From the NCBI GenBank assembly GCA_030549205.1, contig JAUKTV010000007.1, forward strand, positions 868,001-932,000: a DNA stretch of 64,000 nt, read 5' to 3'. This document shows, in pieces, positions 1-12,238 of the stretch. Source of the stretch: Apiosordaria backusii. Taxonomy: Eukaryota > Ascomycota > Sordariomycetes > Sordariales > Lasiosphaeriaceae. Both the position numbers and the translations under genes were made by a program. Position 1 is the first letter of the stretch. Each line of letters starts with the position of its first letter. The notes below the pieces were generated by a model that saw only the letters and a program-made list of their open reading frames with translations, searched no databases and had not been told where the DNA came from.

Positions 1-3000
1 ATGGATGTGTTTGATCGTAAAGAGAGAGCAGAGAGTAAGTAAGGAGCGTCGATCAGTTTGCGGGTTGCCTGTTGGGGGGGATTCAGGCCGGACTCGTTAC
101 TGCCCAGTGTATACCTCAAAGCATTGTTGACTTCGTTGGAGTTGTTGTCGAGCACACGATGCCCCCAGGGAAAAGGTATTCCATCTGAGGAGTGGACAGC
201 AAGGTCGAAACAAGAGCAAAGCCGGGACTTCGCCCAGACTCTTAACCATGCAACCGCGTCTCCTCTCAATCAATCAACCCACTGATCCCCCCAGTTTCCG
301 CCAGTCTGCGGTCCGGGATCTGCAGAGGAATATAATCACAAAAATCTGTCTTGTTTCGTCCGACGGGTGGTCGCATCCACTCTTGAGCGCCAACGACGAC
401 GACAACCACAACTCTCCGCACCCGCCGGGCTCGTGAAAAGCGACGGCCGTGTCTTCAGCCGGAGTCGATCAGGTCGGGGCGGGGTTCGATGTGGAGGCAG
501 TGTTCGGCGGAGGGAAAGAAGAGGAGAACGGAGGGCCCGGGGAGGTTCGTGCGTGATGAAGTGCCCTTGTCAAATGTGGATATCGGATTATCGGGACCCG
601 GCACGGCGGTGACCAGGCGGCGACGGCGGCGGTGAATTGAATGATTATCTCCTAGTGTAGAGTGTATAGTCCCTCTTTTCCTTACGCTTCTAAAAAAGAT
701 CAAAGCAGAGGGACCTGGTCTGACGTTGAAAATGCAGCGGACAGGGAAGCCGGCGGGAATCTTCACTTGTCCAAAATGTGGAATGGGGCCGCATTTAGTC
801 AGGCTGGTGCACGACGGGGGCCTGCGCCTGTGGGCGTTCTCGGGCCTAAACTCTGCAGGGAAGGCTTCCCCCCACACAGCATGGAAACGCTAGAGCCCTG
901 CTGCTACACTGCACCAGCGCTGCACCACCACAACCTCCAAGGTACCGCACCACGGCGCTGCTGCACCCTATTAGTGGCTGCGGGCCGAGCGTAACCAAGC
1001 TCTGTGAAGCATTCGAGAGCACCGGGCACGCTATGTGACGCTCCGGGACATGAACGACATGGATCGCGTCCCTGGGTGTGGTTCGCTTCAATCACTGGGC
1101 CTCCACAGTGGGATACAAAGTGCACGACTAAGGCATCTGTAAACCTGATTCATCCCGGGCCATCATGAGCATCGACATCTGATAGGCAGACCTTGAGCTC
1201 GAATGCCACGCCAGCTGTGCGACTCGATGAGGCAGATAACGGGGGCCGGGCATGTTTATACTCCTCAGTCTCTGACTGACAGTGACAAGAGAGACAGAGA
1301 CACAATAGGTACGCCGGGCAATGTGCCTCTGCATCTGTGGTGTCTCCACCTCAGTCAATGCCGCCGCCGTCACCCGCCGCCCGAAGAATCAGAATGGAAA
1401 CCGCATATTGAACGACGGGAACACAGGAACCTCTGACCTGAAGGACATGTGCGGGACGCAACCTGGAAGCAGCAAGGGTCAGGGCAGGGCAAAAGGCAGG
1501 GTCGCTTGACTATCCATGGATGCGAGTCGCAACCTCCCAAACTCCAATCAACGTCTCTGGAGCGTATTTCTGGGCGTCTCCCTCATCAGGTTGTGAGAGT
1601 GGGTGTGTTGGACAGCCCGTCTTCGTATCAATCTTGCATTTTTCTGGAAAACATCCTCTATCCCGTCCCCCTCATTCTTCCTTCGGCAAACTCGGCCCAG
1701 TCTTCCTTTCCCCTCACAAATCTACAGCACACAGAATATGACAGCTCTCCTCGCTTCATCATGATGTTCTGGGGTGTAGCAGCAAACAGCAAGCCGCATT
1801 GCGTGGCATGGCTGTGTCAGTGACTGGGTGTGTGCGAGCACCGCAGACAGATCCAAACCATACCACCACTCACCCCGCACACTGGCCTTCTCAAACGTCG
1901 ACTGGTGGAAAGCCTCATGCACGGTAACCTCTCATGGCTCGCAGCACACATCGACAGTCTGTCACTCTTTCTAGCGTCTATTTGACTATTCAAAATAGAC
2001 TTCCCCTCTCTCAACGTTGCCCCCAAACTTGGTCTGATCTGGACCCCCAGGGTCGATAATCTGGCCCGCCCCCTCTTGCCATGCCCTATATACATCCTTC
2101 ACGCCGTCAACTTACTTCACCTACCGGCCTACCTTCCATTTACCAAGGTTACATCCACCCAACCTTCCCATCCCCACTGCTCACTCACCGAGCTCAAGGG
2201 TAGCCCTATATGTAAGGTTCTGTATCACACACCACACATACTCATTCTGTAATGTGATGAAAAAGTGACAGCCAAGACACCACCTCATCAGCGAGTAAGA
2301 TCAGTCAGAACGGTAAAGCCAGTCGGTGAGAACCCAATCCGGCCACCCCAAGTCCTCCCAACCGCCTTACTCACCACACCATCTCCCATCCCCATCCCCA
2401 TCCCCATCCCCATCCCCGACCTCCGTACACACCTACCCAACCATGCAACCTACTTTCGGTATATTGTCTGAGATTGAGGGTCAACTGAGGAACGTGCCCC
2501 CCCTCCCAGCTGAGGACCCAAACTCCCAAACATCAGGTAATTCTGAACCGCCTCCATAAACCAAAGATGATCACCTGCAGAGCTCTGCATACCGCCGGCG
2601 CATATTCCGGCACTCGCGGCACATGAATGTCTCGTCACAAAGTATTGCAGAAAAGAATCTGGGGTTTCAACCTCAACTTTCCATTCTCTCGTCAAAAACC
2701 ACACACACGCATCTCCAATGTTCCAAACATGCCTTGCCTACGATCCAACGTAACACCAAACGCTCATCATTGATCTGTGACCCTTGAAACATGGATGGTA
2801 GAACAGAACCTGCTGCCGTGAGCCGTCATGTCAGATGTGACAACAGCAAATGCCTTGCATAAATAGGCATAAAGTACCGAGGCATGAAGCAAACAACAAC
2901 CACCTTCGTTTCCCACTGCCCTGTTCACCCTCATCACCCGCGCAAATCCTCAAATCCAAATCCATGAATCCCTCAAAACGACCCAGCCACCGAAGACAGT

Positions 3001-4540
3001 GGAACCATGAACAAACGAAGTAAACGGCGATCAACCAAACTGCGCCCTCCCCATCTTACTTACTGACCACCGAACCTACCCGCCTCGCCTCGCCATGCGC
3101 CTCTCCTGTGCCCCTTGGGCATCACCCAATCCCATGCTCAATACACACCTCACCCTCCACGTATACATCTCGAACTTATTTAAACCCACAATAAACCTTC
3201 CAATGTTAGAAACATGACTGCAACAACCTCTCATTATTTATTCTAGTTTCTTACGAGTATCTCTATCGTAGCCAAGTGTAACTTCAGCCCTACACCTCGC
3301 AACTGAACCTATTCACATCTTACCCCTGTGCAAAGACCGTAGGTCCCTCACCAGTAACCTGCTGTGCCTCATCCCCTCGCCAGTTTTTATCCTCCATCAA
3401 ACTCCGAACCGTCCGACCCAGGTAAAAGCATACACAGTCAATTCCCATCAGACACCCACCCAGTTAGACGGACAATCCCATCCCAGACCCCCATTCCCCA
3501 CAACGAAATCCAAAAGTTCCAAACTCAAAAGCCACATGAAACCCCAGAAACCTTGAAGCCACATATCCCCAAGAACCATAAACCATGATCCATGAAGGAG
3601 AAACATACAAATGAAGGAGCTGAGTATCGAATCTTAATGCATTCAGAGCTCAACCACCGCTCTGAAAACCCACAAACCGACGAGGCGAGAAACATAAAAC
3701 AATTGATACTATTTTTAAGGGGTCCATACCGCCTGACCATAAACCCACGATGGGAGAATATAGAGCGGTTGGTATACAAACTGAGTTTCAACATGCCTGT
3801 TTTTTAGACGTAGCCTTCTACGAGCTAAACTGAGCCAAGTAAACGGGCCCTCTTCAACAATGCATTAGCCGATCAATATCAACCTGCCCCTTCATCAGGT
3901 AAACCTCGTATCAGACGCGCCATCGTTCACGTATTACCCGGAAACACTTCAACGTCCCTGTAACACAATCAATCACAATGCCGTCACCTTTCCTTACCTC
4001 ACGTCTATCTCGCACTGTATTTGATATCACGATGAATGTTGAGGTAAAGAAATGTCGACCAAAATATGGACCTTGACTTCCACAGCAGATACTGCGTACC
4101 ATGCCAACGAAAGCCATGGTGAGTAATCGGACGTGAACATCAATCTTCCTGAACAGATAAAAAGCCCAAAAATCACACAGAGAAGAAGGTCAAAGTTTGG
4201 GGTGAACGTCAGGGCTTGTGTAATTCTTCTTTGGTTTAAGGGTATCTCGGGCGCTGTTTCATCAGGGGAAGCGGGAAAAGGACGGGATAGGCGGTTCATC
4301 AAAGGTGCCCCTCTGGAGAGAAGCTCTCCTGTCGTAATTCCCCCCCCGTTCCAAATCAAAGCATTCAAACCTATCCCGGAAACCAAACATATGTACTGGC
4401 AAGACCATGCTCGGCCACGAATCATCTTCTTTTGATTTGATTTGCCGTAGTCTGGCAAGCCTGATGTAAAGCAAGCCCTGAACTCCTAATCACATGCCAA
4501 GAGAATCCCAATCCGACCATTTTTATCGTAAACGACGCGC
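1..4540. other. Intergenic region, no supported gene
   Basis: I see no convincing coding exon on either strand. The open frames are short, lack biased codon use and do not join across plausible introns. The plus strand is pyrimidine-rich over much of 2.0-3.6 kb, as in fungal untranslated or promoter DNA. A (CCCCAT)n tract lies at 2383-2418. Part of this stretch could be UTR of a gene to the left, but nothing shows that. Confidence 0.55.
2383..2418. repeat. (CCCCAT)n microsatellite
   Basis: About five head-to-tail copies of CCCCAT are seen directly on the plus strand. There is no coding context. Confidence 0.9.
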
Positions 4541-5388
4541 TTATTCCTCAGGAACTAGAGTGAACTGGTTAGCAAATGTTCTCGCTGTTGTGTCTCCTCC
4601 TCGTCTTCCTCGTCTCGTCCAAAAGGCGTAGGTGTTTTAGGGGCCAACATACTGTCAATCTCGCCGTTGGCGATCGCGTCGCTGATGGCCTTGGGGCTCT
4701 TGCCGTCAACCTGGCAGCCAACGCTGAAAGCAGTGCCGAGAATCTCCTTAACGCAGCCCTCCAGAGACTTGGAGAAGGACTTGAACTTCATCGTCCTCGC
4801 AATCTCGATAATCTCGTCAAGGGTGACGGACTTGTTGTGCTTGATGTTCTTCTCCTTCTTGCGGTCACGGGGAGGCTCCTTGAGGGCGCGGATGATGAGC
4901 GAAGAGGCGGTAGGGACGACGGAAACGGCGGCTTGACGGTTCTGGATGGTGAGCTTGACGGTCACACGGAGACCCTTCTGTATTCGCAGCAAAAATAAAT
5001 ATCGTCAGAAATCGTGTTCTCTTTTTCGGTTTTCGGTTCGCAGGAGGTGGTTTCTCATACCCAGTCGCCAGTAGCCTTCGCAATATCTTCACCGACCTTC
5101 TTGGGCGAGAGACCAAGAGGACCGATCTTGGGGGCAAGAGCCGAAGAGGCACCAACCTCACCACCGGTGGCACGGAGGGTGCTGCAAAACCATGTCCGTC
5201 AGTTTTCCTGTCGTTCATTTTCCAATGCTGGTGTCGGCGCGGGGAAGAGACGAGATGCAATTCGATTAGGAATAATTCTTACATCACCTTGATCTCGTTG
5301 GGATCGTGCTTGGGAGCTACACAAAGCTCAAAAATCAGTATTATGCCATTGATTCGTTTGATTAATTCATTTCGGGAGACATACGCAT
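4541..5388 (-). CDS. rpl12: 60S ribosomal protein L12
   Basis: Cytosolic large-subunit protein that forms the base of the ribosomal stalk with the P0/P1/P2 proteins. Five exons on the minus strand: 5385-5388, 5283-5316, 5061-5181, 4653-4977 and 4541-4554, giving 165 residues, the usual family length. The first coding exon is only four bases (ATG plus C), followed by GTATGT. The spliced start reads MPPKHDPNEIKV, as in other L12 proteins. Exon 4 carries the conserved stretches KGLRVTVKLTIQNRQAAVSV and EILGTAFSVGCQVDGKSP. The last intron (4555-4652, GTATGT to CTCTAG) interrupts the codon after GEID, and the last exon supplies IPEE and the stop, matching the family's C-terminus. Introns are 68, 101, 83 and 98 nt. 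If intron 4 were retained, translation would run about 30 residues further and stop at the TAG of its own acceptor. Confidence 0.97.
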
Positions 5389-5952
5389 GGTAACGACTAG
5401 TTATCTGACGACGGACTTGGGTGTGTTCGTGGTGAGGGTGCGGCCGGGCCAAGTATCAAGACGACGAAATCAAAAAATCGCAGTTGTGGGTTTTGCCGAC
5501 CTGCCCTAAGAAAATTACTTGTGGCTGAATCGTTTTTGGCGGGGCTGCAAGGTCGTAGCCACAACTTAACGGAGGGGAAGCTTTTCATCAGCCACACGGA
5601 CCCACCCTCGCGAGACCACTTGGCAATTGCCCCACCTCTGTTTGGAGCCTCCACTGGCGATACCCACCTTCATTCACTTCATGTGAGGGATGCTAAGGGG
5701 GCTTTTCAAAGTGCAATGGCAAAACGTCAGCTTCCATGATTTGCCAGTTCTTTTAATTGTAGACAACATACGTATGAGAAGCTCCTCACTCTGCCTGCAC
5801 CAATACAGAGACACATCACAAGTTTCCAAAACGCCGTTTTCTCTGGTATAGATTCCGTAACACTACGCTAGACAAATCACAAAACCATCTTTCTAATAAT
5901 GAGTAAATCTCGGGACCGAGCCGAACCAACCCCCTACACTCTAACATCCACA
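5389..5952. other. Intergenic: L12 promoter and Sec23 3' region
   Basis: This stretch separates the L12 start from the Sec23 stop, both on the minus strand. It must hold the L12 promoter and 5' UTR and the Sec23 terminator. I see no coding exon and no clear TATA box. Confidence 0.6.
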
Positions 5953-8452
5953 CTAGTTTGTCCCACTCACCGCCAGCTTCATCAAGTGCTCCATGAATGT
6001 TTGAAGAGACACATCGTCCGTGAAGATGGTCTGGGCACTCTGCGCTCCAACACCACCATACGCTCCGGCACCCGATGTGTGGGTGGTCGAAGGGTTGAGC
6101 TTGGAGAGCAGGAAACGAGCCTGGGAGCCGCCGTGGTCGCAGACGATGAAGCGTGGCAGAGGGAAACGGTCCGTGATGAGATCCTACACCATGGTCAGTA
6201 TGAGCCGCATTTGGATCTGTGGATGAACGGAAACTTACCCGAGCATCTTCCTTGGGAGCCTCCAAGAGAGCTGCGAAATTCTCGTAACCCTCCTGGTCTT
6301 GGTAACCCGCCTTTCTCCATTCCGCAATAGTCTCACCATGGAAAATGAGAATGTGGAAGAAAGTATCAAGAAGGAGGATATGTGTTGGTTGAATAGAGGT
6401 CGAGTCCAGAAGCACTGGTTGGCCGCCCTCCTGATCAAATGTATACGAATCCAGTGTTGGTTGAATCATGATGAGGGAGTTGCTAACATCCTCATGGTTG
6501 AGGACGTGACGATAGAAGGCCGTCTCATCGGGCGAGTTATTGAACACTTGCAAGAACTGACTTCTCCTCAGGTGGAACATAAACTGTGGGTAAAGTGTGA
6601 AGTTCTTTTCGAGCCGGAATGATGAGGGGTCGTCCTTGCGATAGTCGGCAAATCGCGAGCACAATCTGATAAGCATTCTGTCGACCCAGCGGAGGACGTC
6701 CGGCCCATCATCAGTTTCCGCCTTGAAAACCGCAATACGGGACATCAACACAGCTGCAGCCTCCTGGTCGAACGAGCGAGCAATGGCCGGGTCACCAGCA
6801 GGGCCGCTGAGATCTCGGGCGATTGTGGTGACGCGGAGGTGGAACTGGCCAGAAGAGTGCTGGTAGTATGTGAGGAACTGAATCATACCCTTCTGGGGTG
6901 TTTGTTGGGGTTGCGAAGGCCCGCCCTGGGCAATCTCAAAGTAGATGCCGTAACTGGCATTGGGATCAATGCCGCACATTTTCCACGAGCTGGTATTGCC
7001 GATACCGCACTCAGTCTCGCCTACTGAAGTCGATTTCTTGTTGAGAGACACAGCATGGCCAATGAGACCAGTAACCTTGAGCTCTTTGGTGGTCAAGACT
7101 TCAAGTACCGCGTTAAAGCCCATCAAGAGGTTGTCGTCAGCGTCCTTGTCAAAGATGCGCATAAACGATTGCTTGAACATGGATGATGTGAAGCTATCGG
7201 TCAAGATCATATGGCCACCGGTCGAGTTGCAGAGCCCCTTCATTTCGAGCAGACCGACTTGATCAAGACAGCCGGCAAAGATGTCGATCGTGTGGCCATT
7301 ATGGGCTGTCCTCTTGGCGAGGTTGTCGTAGAACTTCAGCGCCTTCTTGTAGTACTTGATGTTGTCGCGGTCAATGTCGTGATGTGACCGGATAGGCTCT
7401 CTCAGCTCGGGACCAACAACCATTCCGGGGCCTTCGGTGGCCGGACCACCAGCGAACAGCATGATGCGGCCACCGGCATTTTGGAAAGAGGTCTCAAGCA
7501 GACCAACGGCCACAGAAAGCGCAACACCGGTGCAACGCAGATTCCTGCGATCGCTGGCAACAGGCCAGGGGTCCTTCTGCAATTGCTCGAGCGCCTTTGT
7601 CAACTGGAACTCGGCCTGAGCGACAGGAAGGAGGAAGCGCGCGGCGGGACCGGTGGGGAAAGCTCTAGGCTGTTGATGAGGAGGCATGCCAGGGCGAAGC
7701 GCAGGTGCGGTGAGGCCAAGCATCTCCTGCACCTGCTTGGCAGCATACTCCTTGCTACCGCGGAAAACGTAGGACTTCGCGCACTCGGTGTATCCAATCT
7801 CGTGAACCTGGGCCATCGTTCCATAGGTGATCAAACCAACAAGAGCGTTCTCTGGAAGGAGACTAAGGCTCAGAATCAACGACTCCTTGAGAGCGGCCAA
7901 GCTGTCCTCCTCCTGGCACGTATCGACGACATAGAGGAAAATGGGGGGGCTCGGGGCCGGTCGTGAAAGTCTATACTCGATGGTTGTGTTGGAAGGATGA
8001 AGCTCGGGAGGGATGGCATTGGCGGTGATATCCTTGTAATGCGGCGGGAGAGGGTTTCTCGAAAGGCAGAAGGGGCAAATCCAAAGGCGAGCGCGAGTGT
8101 CGACCTGGCTGTCATGTGTGTGAGCACAATGGCTGTATAGTAGGGGGTTCTGTTGTCATAGCAGCTTACCAGAAAGGATTGAGGACTGAGCGGCAGGGTT
8201 GCTTGCAAGTGACGGGCTCAAACTGCAGCAACGGTGTGTCGGGCTTCTCCTTGAGAGGGGTATACAAAGCACCGATGGGGACGACCAGTCTCGAAGCCTC
8301 CTATATTGGAAATTAGCCACCGAGTACCCAGCAATGTTGCCTTGAGCAGATTCACCAACCATGCGAGTGCTTGGGAACACATTCCAACTCAAGCGAACGC
8401 CATCGCGATCCTCCACCTCACCCCACGACTCCTTGAGTTGCTCATAATCCAT
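5953..8452 (-). CDS. sec23: COPII coat protein Sec23
   Basis: GTPase-activating subunit of the inner COPII coat. With Sec24 it selects cargo at ER exit sites and stimulates GTP hydrolysis by Sar1. Four exons: 8360-8452, 8170-8300, 6239-8108 and 5953-6183, with introns of 59, 61 and 55 nt. The 774-residue product is typical in length. It starts [20 protein letters not shown]. The zinc-finger cysteines are near residues 63, 67, 86 and 89 (the last pair within WICPFC). The trunk (vWA-like) fold follows from about residue 120, then the beta-sandwich, helical and gelsolin-like regions. It ends in [10 protein letters not shown]. The last intron is placed by the GTAAGT donor and by restoring the expected [15 protein letters not shown] segment; reading through it gives an unrelated tail. 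The first intron has the less usual donor GTTGGT but is needed to join RM to [12 protein letters not shown]. It is transcribed divergently from the kelch gene at 9454. Confidence 0.97.
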
Positions 8453-9453
8453 GATGCCGCCGATGTCTGGGCGCTATGCTGTGATGTTCAAATTGTTTGA
8501 TGTGCGACGAAGGAAAGAATCAGGTCACTCGTGTGACTGGAAACACTGGAGCTGAAGTCGACAACGGTGGGTTTTGTCCTTAACTATGTGAAAGGTGGCA
8601 TCAGCATCAGGTAGTCCAGGGGCCTTGTTGAACTGGACAGCGGGACAGGCAGAGATGATCAAGGGTTGGGAAGGTGTTGGGTTGGATGTCGGAGAAGTTT
8701 AATACCTTCTTGGTGGGGTTGTGGATAGCTCAGAGATCCCGACGCCGAGCAATCACAACTCGAGCTGCGTCTGGTTGGTGAAGCGCAAGATGGCTGCTGG
8801 GATCGTAGCAGTGCGGCGGATAAGGAGTCGTGGTGCTTCGGCTGCTGGAGCTCTGGCGAGGTTGTCCCCTCAGTGGAAAAAGGACAAGTTCCAGGTCCAT
8901 GCCGGCCGCTGTGGCGCATGCATGTGGCTGGAGCTATACATTCCTTGCCGCAGGACATTCCTGGCAGGTGTCAAATGCCAAGACATATTTCTCGTGGGCT
9001 TGACATCTTTCAACTCATCCCAACTCCATCACCGCTTGAACTGCCTGAGGGTTACAATGCAGCTCGGAGACCAAATCTGGCTTATATGTCGAGTAGAAAT
9101 CTTGTCTTACATATCACACAATTTGATCTCAAACTTCTCTATCTTGTCCACCTTCGCCTATCTCCTATTGAAATTTGTCCACTTTCACCCAGCTACCAAC
9201 TGCTCCAAGGCCATCAAACCTTGTCACTGCAGCTCATTCAGCTTCAGGTCTCGACCACTACCCGTCTTGTAACCGTCTACTGGCCACCGGTGCTCCAGCT
9301 TTCAACGGTCTTTTTTTGAGTCATGGCAGTGTCATTCAACACCCAGAGAGGGTCTTACTCTCTGTTTCCTTCAATTTCATGTTCATTTTCAGCTGATGCT
9401 TTTGCTTTCTCTCCTTGAAACTCCCTTTAACCTTCCATGGTGCCTCTCTCGTC
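8453..9453. other. Divergent promoter region, Sec23 / kelch gene
   Basis: About 1 kb lies between two divergently transcribed starts, so both promoters and 5' UTRs must be here. The short open frames on both strands lack codon bias and domain resemblance. No TATA box stands out. Confidence 0.55.
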
Positions 9454-11620
9454 ATGGCGGTGAAGTCATTTTTATTTTTGTGGTGTCTTTTGTCTGCAAA
9501 GGTATCAATATCACGTCGGATTGGCCCTCGACAAGCAGATGGTGATGTTGACAATCAAGTGTTTCTTCTGAGGAGAGCCTTTCATTCCTGTAAGTCAAGA
9601 CCCAGTACACTCGGTATTTACTTGTTACTAATATGGTACCACACAAATAGCGGCTGTTCTGAACGGGTGGGTGTATATCAACGGGGGCGAGTTTTCTTAC
9701 AAAAGCGGAGGTGATATTGTTTACCAGTACTGTAAGGCACTTGTTCACACCATCTTCTAAGCTCTGTTTACCCACTAATTACTTGAAGCAAATACATTGC
9801 TGTCTATTGATCTTTCTAAGGACTGGACAAATGATACCCTCGATATAGAGTCTACGCCCAAGCCGGCAGGAGTCCCAAACTTAAGGAACAGTGGCATCTG
9901 GGTCGATAAGAGGAATGGGGTTCTATACACCGGGTTCGCCGGTACTGAGTCTTTGTTTGGAGACCAGGCCATCTACCCTCAAGGCTTATGGTCGTTCATT
10001 CCCAATGGGTCGGGGGGTGGGGATTGGAGAGATTTGAACGATACCGCCGATCCGAGTTTTGTGGACCTCCCACGACCATACAAAGGGCAAACAAGCAGCG
10101 GCGACGGCCAAGGTTTCTTCCTAGGCGGTACGTCCAACAATCAATCATGGAGAGTTGGTTTGCTGCTGACTCACCCTTTTCAATAGGCTTCGTGGGTAAT
10201 GAGACAGGCAGAGAGACCACACTCAGCAACCTCAATACTTACGATTTTGCGTCCAAGAAATTGACGAGCAAGACTGTGTCTGGCGTGTCTACAAGAGGAC
10301 TGGAACAATACGGTGGCATGATTTATGTGCCGAATTTTGGAAACAGTGGGATATTGATCAACGTGGGCGGTGATCAGGATGGCCGTGTTGAGGCTGACGA
10401 CCTGATCACATTCCGGCAGGTGCAAGTTTACGATCTGGAAACACAGAAGTGGTTTGAGCAGAAAACGAGCGGTTATATTCCTCAGGCTCGGAAGCAATTC
10501 TGCATTGCCGGTGTGGCATCCAACAACCGCACCTTTGAGGTCCTGGTCTATGCGGGCTGGGAAGGGCAATACGGTTCATCATCAATTCCTTACGACAGTG
10601 CCTTTGTGCTCACGCTTCCCGGGTTCTACTGGTTAAAGGCAGATTATCAGCCTCAGTTTCCAAGACATGGCCTGACTTGTAACGCTGTTGGCGGAAGCCA
10701 AGTCTTGATTATCGGCGGCGTTGATACCACCCAGCAGAACGATGGCTCGGACGATAACCTGGACTACATCAGCGTATTCAATACTACCGACCCTTTCAAG
10801 CAAGGATTGGCAATCTTTGACATGCACAAGCTGGGCTGGAACACTTCGTATACAGCGAAACCTGCAGTTTATGCGCCAGCACCAAAAGTTCAAGATTACT
10901 ACAACACCAGGTAAGTCCAACTCGTCCGAAGCTTTGTCAGTTTGAGACTCACATTATCTATTCAGAGGCAACAAACCAGAAGCAGGGTTCACCTCAGCGG
11001 ATCTCGAGCACGTATTCTCCATCGCCAATTTCGACACTGACCCCAATGCAGCCTCGCCAGCCACCAACTACGCCCGCAGAAGTAACGCAGGCGCCATTGC
11101 CGGAGGTGTAGTCGGCGGCGTTGCCGGATTAGTAGCGGTGTTTGGATTATTCTTGTGCTTCAAGCGTAGACGCGCTGAGCACCGGCATGATTCAGTAAAT
11201 GTGCCGTTCACACCTATGACCCCACCGAAGGAACAGTCACTGCCTTCTACAGTCGCTGGCCGAGCTGCCAGCTCTTACGTGGGTTACGAAAAACCGCCCA
11301 AATCGACATCTTTAAGACGACAGGAGTTGGGAGTGGTTGGACATGAGCAGCCACATGCTGAACTGCCGGTGGCTGGACACGAACAACCCCACCCTGAACT
11401 GCCTGTGGCCGGTCACGAAATGTCTCGTCCTGAGCTTCCCCCGGAGACAAAACCTGAGAAGAAGGAGGCGATTCCACCCCCGCCATCAGAGCCGGAACCC
11501 GCCGAGTTGCACGGAGAAAGTTTGATCCCAGCCGAGTTGTCTGCTCGGTCGCAGGACATGAACAACTTTGGGTTTCCGGCTGAGCATATTGAAAAACCTG
11601 TTTCTCAGGATAAGAGTTAA
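9454..11620 (+). CDS. Kelch-type beta-propeller, single-pass membrane protein
   Basis: Five exons (9454-9589, 9651-9731, 9789-10127, 10187-10910, 10966-11620) give 644 residues. The start is chosen at 9454 because it yields a short hydrophobic leader, KSFLFLWCLL, read as a signal peptide. An upstream in-frame codon at 9415 would place 13 residues before it. The next ~400 residues show kelch-like pieces such as LNGWVYINGGEF, NGVLYTGFAG and GSQVLIIGGV, with several N-glycosylation sequons. A glycine-rich membrane segment lies at about 469-492 (AGAIAGGVVGGVAGLVAVFG), followed by FKRRR, the stop-transfer signal. The cytoplasmic tail has three short repeats around PVAGHEQPHPEL and is proline/glutamate-rich. 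The expected topology is ectodomain outside and tail inside, at the cell surface or in the secretory pathway. No substrate or partner can be named. All four introns have GTAAGT/GTACGT/GTAAGG donors. Confidence 0.88.
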
Positions 11621-12238
11621 GAAGCACGCAAAAATGCACCTCCGCCGACTGTAGTGTTTTTTTCCTTTCCATGGTGATCACCAAGAGGGGTTGGTTTCAG
11701 GGGTTCAGGGGTAGAGGATGGTTGTGGTTGCTGGTGTCCATTTGCTGATGTCATTGCATTTTCTGCTTGAAGGGAAACAGTGTCAATATTTCAGTTGGTC
11801 GCACGGAGTCACACAAAACTTGTTCACAAACACAGTGTTAACAATTCAATCGCACAGTCCCTTCTCCATGTCTCTCTTTGTACCACTTCTGGGTTGCTTG
11901 ATTCGTCAGGTCTTCATGTCAACTTCACTTCAACTTTTAAGCCGCTGCTACCGTCTTCATGCACGTCATTAAAGCGACAGGAATCTTCAACGACGCTGCA
12001 GCATGGAGCTTGTTGCTTCGTCGCCGTCAGTTGTTGACAATGGAATTTTGACCTGAAATCAATGAGCGACTTCTGGATTCTTCTGCATTTTGATCCGATC
12101 TTGCTCTCTTATGTTCCTTTGTTTGGATTCTCATTTTGAGAGCGCGTTATATAGGTATATTTGCAGCGAGATCTCGACTTGCACTTTCACACGCTGAATA
12201 ATGGATTTGTTTCCTCACGAACAGCGCCACGCAGCAGA
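11621..12238. other. Intergenic between kelch gene and DNA polymerase X
   Basis: Tandem plus-strand genes flank this stretch, so it holds the kelch 3' UTR and the polymerase promoter. A T-rich stretch lies just after the kelch stop (11659-11670). I see no coding exon. Confidence 0.6.
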
